Source of the DNA: Cliona cf. orientalis | Taxonomy: Eukaryota; Porifera; Demospongiae; Clionaida; Clionaidae | Length of the DNA stretch: 64,000 nt | NCBI GenBank assembly: GCA_963930775.1 | Contig: OZ005690.1 | Location: 5,936,225-6,000,224, forward strand | Direction: 5' to 3' | In this document: positions 9,291 through 20,999 of the stretch, in pieces | How positions within the stretch are numbered: position 1 is the stretch's first letter | How the letters are laid out: the number at the start of each line of letters is the position of its first letter | Translations under genes and position numbers: made by a program | The notes under the pieces: model-generated | What the model was told of the DNA's origin: nothing | Databases searched by the model: none | What the model saw: only the letters and a program-made list of their open reading frames with translations

Positions 9291-11871
9291 ATGACGCCAA
9301 AACTGGCGAACAAAGTGTTTTCAGAGAAATCCACACAAATCATGCGTTTGGAACGCCATAAGGAACCTTACAACACCGAAAATTGGACTTGCAAACGAGG
9401 TATGTAGCAGCTAGCGTGGTAACATAATATATGTAATTTATAGCTAAGTTTAGGCTATACAATACAATAGCGTGAAGAATAGTCGCATGAACGCACAAAA
9501 TAGTCACGTCCAAAAACATTTTATGGGTGTGACTATCTTGTGCGTGAAAAGTTAACCACGCTCATCGTTATTAAAGATAGCAGACTATTGTTTTAGGCCA
9601 ATTAGCGATGTGAAAAATGCTATATAGAGTGTGAATTTAGAGGTTTGTCATTCTTAGCTACCAGCTGTCGACTAGCTATCAGTCATCAAGCTGGCTGTTT
9701 TCCAGGAGGCATTTTCGTTCTTTTGGGTTCTGAGGATATTTGGTAGCTAGTACAGTGGAACCTCACTTATCCACATCTCTACTATCTGGCTGCTCAGATT
9801 ATCCGGATTTTGTGCCATCAGTGACAAAATATCTGAAAGGGAGAGGCTTAACCGTCAAGGCGTTGCTTCTGCTGGACAATGCATCTTCACATCCTGATTT
9901 GCCAACCCTAGTCAGCAAGGACGGAAACATCAAAGCCTTATTTCTTCCACCTAACACAACTTCTCTCTTTCAGCCAATGGATCAAGGTGTGATAGAAGCC
10001 ATGAAGAGGAGGTATCGCAAGGCACTGTTGCAAAAATTGCTCTTAGAGGATCAAGAGGGGAGGTCAATCATTCAATTTGTGAAGCAAATCAACATAAAAG
10101 ATGTTGTTTACATGACAGCTACAGCCTGGGAAGATATCCCCTCCTTGACGCTTATGAAATCATGGAACAAGCTCTTGCGTACTGCTGAAGTATCAGTTGA
10201 CTCGGGAGATGGCATTGATGAAGTGCTCCAACTTGCCCAGCAGCTGGACTCAAACCTTGAAACTGAGGATGTCAACACATGGATTAATGTGGACAGTGGT
10301 GCTAAAGGTTATGAGCTGCTCTCAGATGAAGACATTGTCAAGCAGGTCACTCAGACAAATGATAAAGAAGATACAGAGGAAGATGACGGGGATGAAACTG
10401 AAGAAATTAAGGATATACCCTGCTCTGGAGATGTGAAAGACATGCTGAACAGATATCTACTTTGGTACGAGAGGCTAGATGAATGCACGGCCACTTCACT
10501 TCTCTTATTGAAACGAGTACGGGATTTAGCAGCCGCTATATGCTTTGCCAATTTGAAACAACTAACACTACATGCTTTTCTTAACCAATAACTCAACAAT
10601 GGATTCATACTTTCTTCGATCAATAACTCAGATTCATGCAGTGCTTTTACTTATACATGCATTATTCAACTTGTGTATAATATTATGTTGTACACATTAC
10701 AGTATAATGATTGTGTATGTCGTATGCTTCATGTATCTGACATTTTCACTTATCTGGTAATGCCTCAGTCCCGTCGGGGACAGATAACTGGGGTTCCACT
10801 GTAGTAGGTACCATAGTTAATCGAATATAACGCATGATCCAATTCAACGCAATAAATGAGCATTGTACGAATTCTCATAACGTTTATATATGGAGTGATT
10901 GATGACCTTTACCAGAAAAAACGCACGTTTTTCTAAATTTTTTTTCCATGCGTAGTATTAGATTAAGTACGGTACTAGTAGTTAGATATGATATTAACCC
11001 CGTGGATCGCCACATAAATCAGCGAATTACCAGATTAATCCGCTCAAAGCCGCACTTATCCGCCAGTTTTCCCGACTAATCCACTTGTTCCCGCTCAATA
11101 CCGATGGAATCCACCAGTGGCCGCCCTTTTCTGCAATCACCGCTTGAATCGGCCTTACTCCACCCATTGCCACACTGCTCGGAGAGCCGCCCCTAGTTTC
11201 CGACGGAATCCACCAATGACCGCTCTTTTCCACATCAATCCGCTCGTTTACGCCCTTTGCCGCGAGTTTTCGGGATAATCCGCTCAAAGCCACACTTATC
11301 CGCGAGCTTCCGAATCATTCCGCTTGTTTCCGTTCAAATCCGAGCGTTTCCGACTGGGGCCGCCCATTGCCGCTCCAGTCCGCGCACTTCCACTCATTGC
11401 CGCAGCGCAGGTGCGCCTCCGTTTGTTGCCGCTCGGAAATGACCCTTCTGGGCTACCATAGGTATGAGTGCAGTGCGCGTGCGTGCGGTGCGCCACCCGT
11501 AGCGCGTGCTTGACTTCCGCTTGCGGGCAATATTCGCGCGTCCGCAAGTATTGCTAAGCACACTCGCGGGGTTTTTGCGAGCACACGCGAGTAAATGTTT
11601 AGTTGCCAGTGATCTGTACTGTACATGCATATGGCCAATAGCTAATGATGTATCTCATGCTTTTGCCCAGACACAGCTGGTATAGCTGCCATGATCTGTG
11701 ACTTTCTCCATTCTTGCCTCATACAATGGACCCACCATAATTCTGCTGTATGCAAAGCAGTCATTGGAGCTGGTCTGGTGTATTACCTCCTGCAAAACTT
11801 GAATGTACAGAAAGAGAAGGTTGAGTTTGATGAGGTTAGCAATCACATACACCCAGTACCTATATAGCTTG

Positions 11872-11907
<36 letters not shown>

Positions 11908-14900
11908 ATATGTATGCATGCGTGCATGTGCATGAGTGTGTGCATGAGAGAGAGAGAAAGAAAGAAAAGTGTCACCTATTGTATATAATGGGCACTGCTT
12001 TGAGTGCTTATTATCACATACATGCATGCACGGAATTCTTGGTGTAGACTCAAATCCTGTACCATGATTAACCGGAGTTTTTCCACTTCTTACACTACCA
12101 CACCAGTACCAGGTGGAGTACACACAAACATTACTGTGCCTCCTGTACAACATTGGTCGTCATAAAGATAACCTTCCAGCTTTCTATCCCACTGATAGTG
12201 CAATGAGCATCTTGCTCCCATTCAGCCACTGTCCACTAGGCAAAATTGGGCTTTTTACGAAGTGTATCCTGAGCTTTTTGCAATCCTTGATGGAGGACAA
12301 TCAACTATTCAACCTAGAACTCAATACTGATGAAATCTCCTTCTTTGCAACATCCTTAAGCACTGCATTGGAATCAGACATAGCCACTGCTAATGGCTTT
12401 ACTGCGGAAGAAGTTTTGACAATCCTGATCAACTTATCTGTGATGAGAGCAAATCAGTCTGCACTACAAAACAAGGAAATCCTTGCAGCCTTGAATATAG
12501 CTATCCAAGGACAGAACAGAATGCGTCAACGGCTTGCCATCCATCTTCTATTGGAGCTTATAGGAAGCTCTATGGCAAAGGTAGCCCTTCCAGAGAGTAC
12601 CATTTTCACCTTACAAGCACTAAAAGTGGATTCATTGTCTGATATGAGGACCCTAGCACACTGTCTACTGCAGTCTCTACAACATCAAGGTAAAAAAAAA
12701 ATACATATCTGCATGTGGTGTAATGCCCTATAACATCTGTAAGTGGTACATGTGCATAGAAACTGTGTATAATATGTATGGAACGTTGTTTTTAAGTTTG
12801 ATGACCTTTACCAGATAATGTGTTCAACTGTAACTTTGTTCCCATAGATGCATGTAGTAGTGGATGTTTGCTCTGCTCAGAAGGATACTATCAGCTAGGA
12901 AAGTATGAAGAGTGTATTGAGTGGTGCAATCCGATCATAAGGAAGGCAAAGCAGATGGAAGTGAAACAGGAAACACTGAACAGAGCAAAATTGCTGAAAG
13001 GTAAAGCTCTTTTCCATTCATATCAGAAGCAGCAGCTACAATTCATGAAAGATAGGCAGTTCATCCCCGAGTGTGAAATACAGCATCGTATCAAGCATGT
13101 GTACAACAAAGCCAAGGAGGCTATTCTATTGTTGGGAAATGCTCTTGACAATGACTTCCTTGATGACGAGGGCTCAAAGCTCCTTGATTTTGCCATGATG
13201 GACTACATGCGAGAAGTAAACCAACTCTATGATTGTCGACGATGCCTTCTCTGTCGAAGGAGAAAGGAAAAGAATGACATACGTCAGAGTCATTTCATTC
13301 CTAAGTCAGTCCTCAAGAAGCTAGGCAAAGAGATTGTTGCTGAAGGAGGTAACAAATACCTTCTTCCGCTTGATGGAAGGATTTCACTGAAGTCTCCTGG
13401 AGAGTGCACATTCTGGATGCTCTGTAAAGTTTGTGAGCAGCGACTAAGCCAAAATGGAGAGATGGATTTCATAGACAAATTTTTTTCTAAAGTGTATAGT
13501 GATGAAGGTCCTATTCTTGGAAGTGATAGTGTACCATATGATAGTTGGCTTTACAGTTTCTGTGTGGGAATGATCTTTCGTGGCCTAGCAACTGAGCACT
13601 TTGCTGCTGCATTAAATGCCGATGAAGTCTACAGTGCTTTTCTTGTTTGCAGGGAGCACCTCAAAAATCTTCCAGTAAAAGTGACAGCAGCTTCACCACT
13701 TCATGGAGAAGATCAGACACAGGAACAGCTACCTTCATCAACATTAGATTTCCATCCACCAAACAGGACCTTGGAGATCTCACTGCTAATTAATCCTATC
13801 ACACTAGAAAGGAATGTTGATAGCTTGAGATTGAAACAGCTGGCCATAATGCTCAAGACGACTGGATCCCCTTTTCTCAGTACAGCGAGGCTGTGTGATG
13901 GTAAGCCAGCACTTTCCCACACAATTCACTTCTTTACAGCACATTTTGGAAACTGTAACATCATTGTCAAGTTTCAACCTTCGGAGGAGACTAAGCTTCC
14001 TACTTGGTCTATTGTTGACCCAACCAGTGGAGTCTACACCATTCATGAAGAAATCCAAAGATGGGAGCACTTTCCTCCTGGATTTTGGTCCGCTCAGCTT
14101 GCTGCTACATATGCATTTGAACGAGTGATACTTGACTTCTTTGTAAGAGCTAAAGCATCTGTTACAGCCTCCAGCACCAGCGAGGAAAGTGTAGAAAGTC
14201 AAATAGCAATGGGAACACCAAGCACACTAGAAGTGTCTGATGTTTTTATCTCTACAGAAAGTGTACCAGAGGTTGATTCTACCTTTTTTTCGGATTTTTG
14301 CCATGCTCCATTCATTGTCAACCATTTGCCAAAAGGGTACAAAATCACTACCTTTAATAGTGGTTTTGTACATACAATCAAACTCCCACCTGACCACCAA
14401 TTCCTTCTTCACACAACCATTGTTGATAAGAATGAAGGAAAATGTACCACAGTTTTTCTGGTTGCAAATTCGAACCACTCAAGTACCTACTTAATTGGTG
14501 TTTTCAGTGGACAGCATGGACAAATCATAGACTGGGTAGATGTAAAAGCAACCAAAGGGGAGGATAGTTTTACACTTGAGAACCCTCCCGAAATCAATAC
14601 CTCACTTGAACGAATAACCCAGCAAAAGATACTCAAGGTGTTTCCACAGGTTTTGAAAGCAAGGGGCTTCCACACCTTCCACTCTGTCTTACAACAAATA
14701 AGTTGCAGGTGAGAATAAACCTATATGCCACAAAATTACCCTCTTTCCCGTTCCAAACTTGACATTATAATTTTATACCTTTGTTCTGCAGGAATCAGTG
14801 CCGCAACCTGCCTCTGCCGTCCCTAGATCAGCGGTGTGTAGGAGGGGGCTGCTGGTACTGCGTGGAACTCTGCAATACATGCATGGTACAACCAGCTGCT

Positions 14901-15389
14901 CCAGGACTATCCACAGCTGATGAAAAGGGTGAAGTACTAAAGCATTGCAGTGAGAAATGTCTTCATAGTTTCTCCACAGAGGGTGTATCCCTCCCAGTGC
15001 AAATGTTCCAGCCACCATTAGAAGTAGGTATACGCAGTGCTCTTCTGTGTGCTTTGAGAGTGAGTAAAACAGTGGAGATCACAGGTGACATTATTGCCAT
15101 AGTGACTGTGTATCTATGCCTCGGTGAACCCTCGGATGCCAGAGCCCCACATGTCTTAGTTCACATTCGTACACGTCTGTCACAACAGTTCCTCGAATTT
15201 GGCATCACTGAGGACCTAAGACTAGCACAAGTACCTCCACACCTTCAAAGTACTGGTCCTCGAGATATCATCAACCAGTTGGAAACAGCAGGTGTTCTGA
15301 AGCAATTATTACTCCCTGCATTTCAGCAGCTTGGACATTCTGGACTTGATAACTTTATGACACATGTGATGAAGACACTGAATCTATAA
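9291..15389 (+). CDS. Five-exon gene: ARM/TPR-like protein with HNH-like Cys/SHxIPK module
   Basis: Exons 9291-9399, 11671-11834, 12113-12689, 12848-14708 and 14792-15389 join through GT-AG introns with matching phases (1, 0, 1, 2), giving 3309 nt or 1102 aa and closing at TAA. Residues about 40-285 look like helical armadillo-type repeats; about 292-350 (YYQLGKYEECIEWC) resembles a TPR pair. Cys413-x2-Cys416-x2-Cys419, then SHFIPK at 431-436 and Cys470...Cys476-x2-Cys479, form a treble-clef or HNH-like zinc module. The last exon starts with a second Cys-rich stretch (GGGCWYCVELCNTC). I do not recognise the gene and assign no function; a scaffold with nucleic-acid or zinc binding is possible. 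Exon 1 is least certain; it rests on an open frame, a good donor and phase match. Intron 1 contains a pogo element and a 10-bp array. A decayed duplicate lies at 55057-57893. Confidence 0.8.
9753..10591 (+). pseudogene. Truncated Tigger/jerky-type DDE transposase ORF
   Basis: Open frame with no internal stop from the TIR to TAA 10589-10591. Motifs: LDNASSHPD and LPPNTTSLFQPMDQG of the DDE_1 domain; the first third of the normal protein is absent. The intact frame suggests the deletion is recent relative to the RecQ/DUF6589 element. The C-terminal tail is Asp/Glu-rich (KEDTEEDDGDETEE). Confidence 0.85.
9753..10801 (+). mobile_element. Internally deleted pogo/Tigger-like DNA transposon
   Basis: Flanked by TA target duplications (9751-9752, 10802-10803) with TIRs CAGTGGAACCYCASTTATC at both ends. 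The remaining ORF is open from the left TIR and ends at 10591. It holds the second half of a DDE domain: LLLLDNASSHP (second Asp) and LPPNTTSLFQPMDQGVIEA, then an acidic C-terminal tail. The N-terminal CENPB/psq-type DNA-binding region and the first catalytic Asp are missing, so the copy has an internal deletion joining the TIR directly to mid-domain. It sits in intron 1 of the 9291-15389 gene in the same orientation. It cannot be autonomous but could be mobilised in trans. Confidence 0.9.
11001..11437. repeat. 10-bp periodic array (core CCGC), about 44 units
   Basis: A degenerate tandem array in which a TCCGC/GCCGC-like core recurs every 10 bases, holding phase so well that the core sits at the same column of successive 10-base blocks for most of 400 bp; the other five positions vary. 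A longer-order repeat is also visible: the segment at 11037-11066 recurs at 11277-11306, 240 bp later. It lies in intron 1 of the five-exon gene, between the pogo remnant and exon 2. ORFs on both strands here are by-products of the missing stops in this GC-richer repeat. Confidence 0.85.
11871..11900. repeat. (GT)n microsatellite in intron 2
   Basis: About 28 bp of GT dinucleotides followed by TATG-rich sequence, inside intron 2 (11835-12112) of the five-exon gene. Confidence 0.9.
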
Positions 15390-16057
15390 ATTTACATAAT
15401 TATGGTGTTGATAAAATTACAATTAATTCTTGGCTTGTAGTTTATGTAGTGTGATGTGGTATGATGCATTATAGTCTCATGTCTTAATTACCAGTATATC
15501 AATTACAAATTCCCACAGTTGCATCTTATGCTGAGTCCCATTCATCACTGTAATAGGTCCCCCCCCCCCCTCCCCCACCCTTTTTGTCATTAGGGAACTC
15601 TCCCTACCCATCTCCATGCATGCCAGTCTCTCATAAGTTGTTGAACTTAGCTATTGCCAATTGGGATGAATTCATGGAGGTAATGCAGACTTGATCATAT
15701 CATCGATCAGTCCAGATGTCATTCTGCTTTAATTTTATGTCTACCTGCATATCCAAGTATACACATTGTATATAAGCTTAAGGCCATGGTAACAAAATTT
15801 CCGGTTTCTCAGACAATTTTTTGTCATACTAGTTAGCATGTGGGCGGGCGGTATTTTTTATTATTATTTCATGAATGTCATCAAACTACCATGCAGACCA
15901 CAAATCCACAGTAGATTTCTGTTAAAGTCCAAGAGGCAATGAAAAGCTTGTTGTTTCATCAGTACATGCGTATTTCAGGCAGTACTGCTGGCAAACGATG
16001 ATCTAAACACTTCCACGAGCCTTGATTAACCATAGATAACACAGCAAGAAAGACTTG
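15390..16057. other. Intergenic, no gene seen
   Basis: 3' flank of the five-exon gene. Contains C-runs near 15559-15582 and AT-rich sequence; no coding signal. Confidence 0.5.
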
Positions 16058-16250
16058 AGTGCACAAGAGTTCCATGGCTTGTTCACTGAGAGTTTCCAAC
16101 CAGTTTCCAAATTTGGGAAATGAACTCAGTGTGCAAGCTTGGACACTCAGGAAGTTAATGTTATCTTACATTTGTGGTTGCTTGTACACTGAGTTCATTT
16201 CCCAAGTTTGGAAACTACAAGTGAACAAGGAGTGTAACACTTGTGCACTG
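16058..16250. repeat. Foldback (MITE-like) element
   Basis: Two imperfect inverted arms of about 70-80 bp (about 16058-16139 and 16179-16250) around a 40-bp centre. Both arms contain GGGAAATGAACTCAGTGT or its complement, and the outer ends share GTGCACAAG. Non-coding. Confidence 0.75.
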
Positions 16251-17214
16251 CAGTCGTTCATGCAGTGTAATAATATTATAGACTACGTAAATGGAAATTT
16301 TATTATCATGGCCTAATACTTCTAGTTACTTAACTCATGGATACATTATAGACTCTCAACCAGTACTGGTAATTATAACAGATGCTCAACTGCTGCCCTG
16401 ATACACAGTGATGTCGTCAGTTTTAAAAATGTTTCCTGGTGGAGTAAACTGAGCTTCATGCATACTGAGCAGATAGATGTGAACAAAGACTGGAATGATT
16501 TTTAGCTCCTATATGGATCATGTATAGTTCATTCACACCAGTTTTAATTTATGCCCTCAAAATCGGGGTCAGCTACCCCCCCCCCCCCCCATCCCACTTG
16601 TATTGCCAAAATAGGAAGTGACATCATTATGGTCCATTGGATGGCCTGTGATGGCCTACCACCACGGAAACTTCTGATTTTGTGATGACACGATCTAATC
16701 GTCTTGATTCAGGTACCAAAGTGAAGCTAAAGAGCTACTCTAGCTAAATATATCTTAGACAGGCTGGTAGCTTGTTCACATCAGAAGTTATAGTATCAAA
16801 CATGCAAATAGCCTATTTTTGTTGTTCAGGCGACATGCACGTGACTACCCCCATAGGCGTAATACAAATTTCAATTTTCCAAGCAAACATATGTACTTCC
16901 GGTCGTCTTAGTGTAGACTGTTGTGAGCAGGCACTTGAGTTACTAGCTCACTTAACTTGAAGTTCAGATATACGCTTGACTGCATGATTAAAATGTATGA
17001 CATTGTAGCTATGTGAGCTCACATACACAAGTGTATAGATGTGTGGATCGATCTTTAGGTGCAGTAGCTATATGGTAATCAAGTAACTTACTGAAGGGCC
17101 GGTCCAGGTCCACTCCAACTTGCTTCGATTCTCTACAAACAGATTATACAATATATACAACATAATATACATAATTCATGTAGCTAAATGACTCAAGTGC
17201 TAAAAACTGTGACT
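16251..17214. other. Intergenic, no gene seen
   Basis: Contains a C-run near 16576-16591. No gene or recognised element. Confidence 0.5.
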
Positions 17215-17500
17215 GTTTAAAAGACCTTTATTCAGAATTGAATAGCTATCTTGCGGAGATCAAGACATACTTCTTTCAAAGACCTACATCAACAGTTACT
17301 GCTTTCAGCCAGTTGTGGGTCGCATCCAGAAGAGCAGAGACTGTTGATCTTCCAGCTCGAAAACCCCATTGCTGAGGAACAAGGAGTGACAGACTCTATA
17401 ATATGATTGAGGATCAGTTTATACATATTATGCTTTGGCTTCAGCTCTCGAGAATACATTTTCCTACATGAAAATTCCAAGGGGGACCAAGATGATGACC
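17215..17500 (-). mobile_element. LINE reverse transcriptase relic
   Basis: On the minus strand, broken frames give MYKLILNHIIESVTPC, then QWGFRAGRSTVSALLDATHN and, further on, EVCLDLRKIAIQF. These match the consecutive RT finger/palm blocks (QxGFRxGRST...A and FxDxxKAFD) of non-LTR retrotransposons. At least two frameshifts. No ends are visible. Confidence 0.65.
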
Positions 17501-18118
17501 CCCTTAGTGATGGTGAAGGGGGGGGGGGTGGTGGGGGTGGTACCATTGGGGAGGGCAGAGAAGCCTAGTAAGCTAGTGAGAGTGGTGACAGGGACAGTAC
17601 AGTAACAGTGACTCATCAGAGGGTGAGATGAAGCACAAGAAACATAAAAGCAAAAGGAATCATAAGACTTCTAAATGTCGTGAACACTAGATTAATTATT
17701 AATACCCTTAATAAATTAAATACAGTTCATGTCATTCTTGTAAAGAATCGATCTGCCTCAGCCTCCCAAATTACATTACATCATAATGACACAATTGTAA
17801 GCAGGACTGGATAGAATGAGCAGTGATAGCTATAGTAAATGTATATAGGGAGAGTGCGTAATACGCATGCATAGTAGTGTGGACATCTGTTTCTGAATTT
17901 GCAGTAAGTTATTACTGAGCATGAATATCATTAACACCTTGCACTTATAAATTTGAGTATATACCCATTGCATGTTTTCCTTCTTACAATATCATACGTA
18001 ACCACCACTGCACATGTATATACAGCAAAAATTGGTGGGTCATATCAACCTAACATGAGTTATCTGAGTTGGACTTGCTTCTAGCACATGCGAATCAACA
18101 AAATGCTTACAAGAAATG
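17501..18118. other. Intergenic, no gene seen
   Basis: G-rich run at about 17518-17540, then AT-rich sequence without coding signal. Confidence 0.5.
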
Positions 18119-18373
18119 TATGCATAGGAGTGCAGAACCCTCACCACTACATGGATGCATGACTCATGCACATGTAGATCTATAATAGCTAGCATATCTC
18201 AGTGTGTATGCCTGCTCAATATAAGGAGTATTGAACTAGATACATACTACCATATTATACATACCCTGCACCTAAGGTACTCCAGTTTTCTTCAGTCAGT
18301 GCATGATATAGGCGTAGGGGGAAGGCACCTGCACTGCCTATGTCACTATAATAACTGAAAGCCTCTGTGACTA
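18119..18373. repeat. Truncated copy of the GCAGAACCCTC / CGCCGCAAAGCGTAG repeat family
   Basis: Shares GGAGTGCAGAACCCTC, ACATACCCTGCACC, GGCACCTG and CTATGTCACTATA...GAAAGCCTCTGTGAC with 61149-61742 and with the inverted copy at 55565-56158. It stops where a TTAA element begins (18375), so the TTAA element apparently inserted into it. Confidence 0.7.
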
Positions 18374-18378
18374 CTTAA

Positions 18379-19202
18379 GGTACCATTAAATTGCGTGGGC
18401 GTGAGGTGGGGAATATGACACCTAAACCACATCAAAGTCATTAGTGAGGTGCATGTTGTGTAACCACGCCCTTTTAATTGCACAGGTCTCAGGGGTGTGG
18501 CTGCTAGAGCCGGAAGTGTTCATTTAACATCCTCCATGGACCGGAAGGGAGGGGCCGGGCCATGCCCAAAACAGCACCACCCTGTGCCTCAAGGATCACC
18601 ATTCTCAATCAAGTGCCGAATGGCCACCGGATGTCCACCGGAAGCCCACAATCAATCCCAATTAAAACACACACAAACACTTCAAGGCCGTTCTGCCACA
18701 CCGCCCACACAAGAGCTCACCTCGATCATTTCCTGTGTGGGCGGGGTAACAACACGTCATCGCAACCACATCCGCTTCAAACCATCGTCAGCTTCCGTCC
18801 AGCCGTACGGTCCCCTTGATTGCACCGGCGTACAGTGCCTCATTATTAAACAGGCATGGCCTCACCTTTGACCTCCTGCCACGCCCCCAAAGCCTCCTAG
18901 CGGGGTTCAAAGGTCACCACCGCTTCCGGGACACGCCCACCTATCGCCGAGCCGCCGATATCCGGATATCCAAGCACTGGCCCGTGAAGCCACGCCCAAT
19001 CGGAAGCAATAAAACCTGCATTAACGCACACACTCCATACAGTGCCAGGAACACGCCCACATGCTTAATTAGGCTTAATTGGCTTTTTTAAGTCGTTGCG
19101 GTTAATAGTTAAGAAAGAATGCTTTGATCTTGCTTTGAAGTGGGCAATTACCGGTGTTTTCTTCAGGGGCCACTTCCGGTCGCTAATTACACGCGCATAA
19201 TC
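18379..19202 (-). mobile_element. TTAA-flanked GGGCGTG-rich element, truncated copy D
   Basis: Begins TTAA + GGTACCATTAAATTGCGTGG at 18375, the same terminus as the copies at 42.3-45.3 kb but in the opposite orientation. It follows them through to GCGCATAATC (19193-19202), then breaks off, losing about 140 bp including the second TIR. ORFs inside are on GC-rich repeat and not believable genes. Confidence 0.8.
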
Positions 19203-19218
19203 GGGATCGACTAAATTC

Positions 19219-19605
19219 ACCCTGTTTGAAACGGTTACGTCATTGGTCCCACCCACTTCACGCGGTGCAGCGCATGGCCGCCGCTAGTACTTGCACTCTG
19301 AACCACCCATAACACCAAATTAATTTTGCCATCAACAAAGAAGTCAGAGCTAGAGCTAGGGAAGGTTGTATCTATCTGTTAGTGCCATAGCTTGAAGAAG
19401 AGGTAGTAGTACAGCAGGCATGTTCACGCCTGGAGGAGCTTGGATTGTTCCCATGTAGCAGACCTACTGCAAAGGTACGTGCACTCATTAGCCTCATACC
19501 CAGGCTCAAGAGCTGAGTCATCTTTATTAAAATTAATAGTAAAGGTACTTGTAGAGGTGCAGATTCTACAGTAGCAGCTTGCTCTGTTAGTCAGTTGATC
19601 ATAAA
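19219..19605 (+). repeat. Left arm of a large inverted duplication
   Basis: Near-identical in reverse complement to 21411-21720 plus 21000-21069. Shared stretches include ACGGTTACGTCATTGGTCCC and GTACCTTTGCAGTAGGTC type sequence. It adjoins truncated TTAA element D directly. Confidence 0.85.
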
Positions 19606-19938
19606 TCAATGGTGAAAATTACTACTAACTTAATTAGCTTTGTAGTCCACAAATCCGCAATTGCATATCGACATCGAGCTCTCCCTTGTGTACACATCTT
19701 CACTGTACGAAACTATGGAACTTTGAAGCTATATAGAAACACCAAGTTTATTTAATATACTGATTGGTTTGACTGGTAGTTACATATGTCACTCTGTCAA
19801 GGGACTTCAAAGGAATGGTACCTGCTATGAAGGATAGGATACCTTGATGAGCTGCTCTCATCACATACAAAGGCAACGTGAGTAGCTATGGTACACATGT
19901 ACGGTAGACCATCAAAATCCAGGTCTGGAATAGCCTTG

Positions 19939-20286
19939 CAGGGGCGGAACAAGTATATTTAAAGTGGTGGGGCTTAGGTACAGTAAGAAGTTTGCGCGCG
20001 TGAGCGCGCGGCGAAAATTTTGTATTTGCCACGCCCACTTTTGGAGTTTGAAGGGCACCCACACACAGTATTTTAATACAGCTATGCATATAAAATTTCA
20101 AGCAAACTGCAAGTGTGCCTTCGTTCTGTATTATGTGGTGATCACTGACTGCAAAACTTATAGCGCTTGACGATCCCGTACCACATTCATTAAAACGAGT
20201 GGTGCAGAGTGGTGGGGCTATGCCCCCATGTCCTGAGAAGTGGTGGGGCTATAGCCCCACCAGCCCCACCGTCTGTGCCGCCCTTG
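19939..20286. mobile_element. CAGGGGCGG-ended MITE
   Basis: Ends CAGGGGCGGAAC and GTGCCGCCCTT, with GCCTTG directly outside both ends as a possible 6-bp target duplication. Internal complementary GTGGTGGGGCT and AGCCCCACC blocks and a GCGCGCGTGAGCGCGCG palindrome. Non-coding; related in style to 40412-40747 and 53137-53363. Confidence 0.7.
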
Positions 20287-20997
20287 CCTTGTACCCAGGT
20301 CAATTCACAAGGCTAGGTCTGGAAATACATTGTCCGTGGAAAAGAGAATAATATTATCAGTACAGACACATAAATTAAAATAATGTAAAAATACAGTTAT
20401 ATAAATAGAAAATAGTCACTTTGATGTTCACTCTTTGCCAAATATGTCCTGTACAAAGGGGAAATATTCATCTATACAATACAGAATTCAATGGAAGGTG
20501 TGTTAAATTAATTAAAACATTGGGAACTAAGGACAAACATTCGAATTCTGAATAGCCAATTGCTACATGTACAACAATGTATGCACACATGCACACGTAC
20601 ACATACACATACACAAGTACATACGTACAGTTATTATCCAATTACAGAGTACCTAAAGTGGTCAGGAATGGTACTAAGCCAATCAAATATACTGCTACTG
20701 TTCAGTAGATATGTGAAGGGCTATATTATAATATGAGAGGGGATTGGAGTGGTACATGTACATGCATGTACATGTAACCCGTGTACTTACGTTTTTCATA
20801 ACGTGGGTATGTTTTCCATAATGCAGCTGGGACCAGAAAGAGGAGTGGGTGTGGCGATTGCCAAGGCTGTGGCTACCGAGCAACAGGACTGTGGCACCTG
20901 CATCAATTGGGAAATTGTGCACTTAAATCTTTGATAATTATTATATTCAAGTATTAAAGACACCCTATCACCATTGATTTATGTTCAATTAGGCATT
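20287..20997. other. Spacer of the inverted duplication, no gene seen
   Basis: AT-rich, with CA/TA-rich stretches near 20580-20630 and an ACATGTACATGCATGTACATGT palindrome-rich patch near 20754-20776. No coding signal. Confidence 0.5.
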
Positions 20998-20999
20998 CA

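Noticed and set aside
11001..11437. CRISPR-like array
   Set aside because: The period is 10 bp with no spacer/repeat division, and the genome is eukaryotic.
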